Assembly (NCBI GenBank): GCA_000697335.1
Contig: JNEM01008248.1
Location: 1 to 20,077 of the forward strand
Direction of reading: 5' to 3'
Length of the DNA stretch: 20,077 nt
Source of the DNA: Conidiobolus incongruus B7586
Lineage: Eukaryota; Entomophthoromycota; Entomophthoromycetes; Entomophthorales; Conidiobolaceae
Shown in pieces: positions 18,816 to 20,077 of the stretch. The position numbers and the translations under genes were made by a program. The notes under the pieces were generated by a model. That model ran no database searches. It was not told the DNA's origin and saw only the letters and a list, made by a program, of their open reading frames with translations. Positions within the stretch are counted from its first letter, which is position 1; the number at the start of each line of letters is the position of its first letter.

Positions 18816-20077
18816 AAATATAAAATCAACTTATAAAATTAGAAATAGATAGTTTTGCATAAATCATTATTATTTGAATTAAAGAGGAACCTGGTAGTTG
18901 ATAAAACTTTTTAACCGATTAGATAAGATAATCAGTAATTAATAATCAGAAAAGGAATATTGAGGTAAGATTTTAATACTTTGAATAATTAGGCTTAAAA
19001 TTCTATCAAAAAGTTATTTTTGTATATTGACTATTAGTTGGTTATAGATATTTTATTAAAATTATTGTGAATAATTTTTTTCAACTTGGGAACCAATTAT
19101 AATCATACTTCAATTATAGATTTTTAATGATATTGCTATAAAATTTGATTTCACTAGACATTGGTAAGTGTCAAAATTAAATCCTATGATCTAATCAATA
19201 AATTCACAATTTTTAGAAATGTTAAATATATAATTGACAAAAATAGACATATTCTAAAGTTTTTTTAGTAAAATGACCTTAATATGTTAAATTATTTAAT
19301 TAATATTATATTGATACTATTTTTCAACATATTAAAAATATTATTCAATTTTAATTATATTTAAAATTTTTAAAATAATAGTTTAAAACATCTGTCTATA
19401 TTAATTCAAAATTCAACTTTTGTTTTTTGAAGATATTTTAATATTAATATCTTATTATTTGAGTTTGAAAAAGTTATTATAATAATGAGATTGAATATAT
19501 AAGCTAATATTTATAATTGCGTTAATAGAAACTATAAAAATTAGATATGTGTTTTTATATTAAATATAATAAATTTAAATATTTAAAAACTAAAATATAT
19601 TATTTATATTATATTAGGCAATAATTAGTATATTTCAATAAAAAAATTATATTAAATGTAATTCTAGATTTAAATCACATATAAAAGTTTCTTGATCTAG
19701 CTTTGAATATTATATTATATAAAATTGTTTAATTTTTTAATATTTATTAATTATGGAAAAAATTAATAAATATATTTAATAATATTATTATTTTAATATC
19801 TCAAATAATAAGGCTCTTTGTAAAACAAATTTAAATTAAATTTTATTATATAATTTATATAGATATCTAATATAAAGATATTGCTCTTTTTTATTATTAT
19901 TCATTTTTTTTGCTTTAGTTTTGGTAATTTTATAAAATTCAATAACTAGTTCTTTTTATTAAAAATTGAATTTTAATAATATTTATATTAATTATACTTG
20001 ATTAAAAGAATTCTTATTCTGATTAATATATTTTTTAATTATCATAGGTAATTATAGATATATTAGTTTATAAAAAT
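18816..20077. other. AT-rich terminal stretch; nothing recognised
   Basis: No open frame, RNA gene, repeat shared with the rest of the window, or family remnant could be supported here. Short poly-A, poly-T and TA-rich runs only. Confidence 0.45.

Noticed and set aside
1-20077. Mitochondrial origin suggested by the extreme AT content
   Set aside because: Spliceosomal-type mini-introns, nuclear transcription-factor-like genes and a tRNA-derived interspersed element all point to nuclear DNA, and no mitochondrial gene is present.

Overview
The window is strongly AT-rich eukaryotic DNA, almost certainly nuclear DNA of a fungus. Coding stretches show tiny spliceosomal introns (52-56 nt, GT...AG), and the encoded proteins carry the pattern of the fungal transcription-factor middle homology region (MHR). 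The extreme AT content and this style of gene family fit an early-diverging fungus such as an entomophthoralean (Conidiobolus-like) lineage; that placement is inference, not shown by the sequence alone.

The window is a cluster of one gene family. Four members are recognisable as genes: A (1810-3492, +), B (8255-9700, +, with a premature stop), C (14589-16261, +) and D (16355-18038, -). A fifth, decayed member (psi, minus strand, about 3710-7057) lies tail-to-tail with A. All four genes have a first exon of exactly 169 nt, which encodes a C-x2-C-x11-C-x2-C zinc-binding knuckle. A phase-1 intron at the same place follows, then one long second exon with the MHR-like region. None of the first exons is fused to the long ORF in the genomic sequence, so a reading limited to open frames misses the zinc-binding N terminus of every member. 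I infer that these are lineage-expanded, probably DNA-binding, nuclear regulators. An octamer CCCAYAAT lies 69-81 nt before each start codon, which points to shared regulation or a shared core promoter.

Layout: 1-385 is the end of a dispersed repeat cut by the window edge. 386-1809 is AT-rich with gene A's upstream region. Gene A follows, then two adjacent long hairpins (3679-3785). The decayed copy psi is interrupted by an insert of about 1.7 kb (4679-6402). The right end of that insert is the same repeat as at 1-385, and the insert is flanked by a degenerate direct repeat. A tRNA-derived, SINE-like sequence sits at 7290-7362. Gene B follows, with a single in-frame TGA that removes the last 74 codons of an otherwise conserved frame. 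Next comes a 4.6 kb AT-rich gene desert with an (AT)11 tract, then the convergent pair C/D separated by only 93 nt. Finally, at 18500-18815, a base-composition island looks like a decayed, unidentified coding sequence, followed by more AT-rich DNA.

No rRNA, CRISPR array, functional tRNA or metabolic gene was seen.
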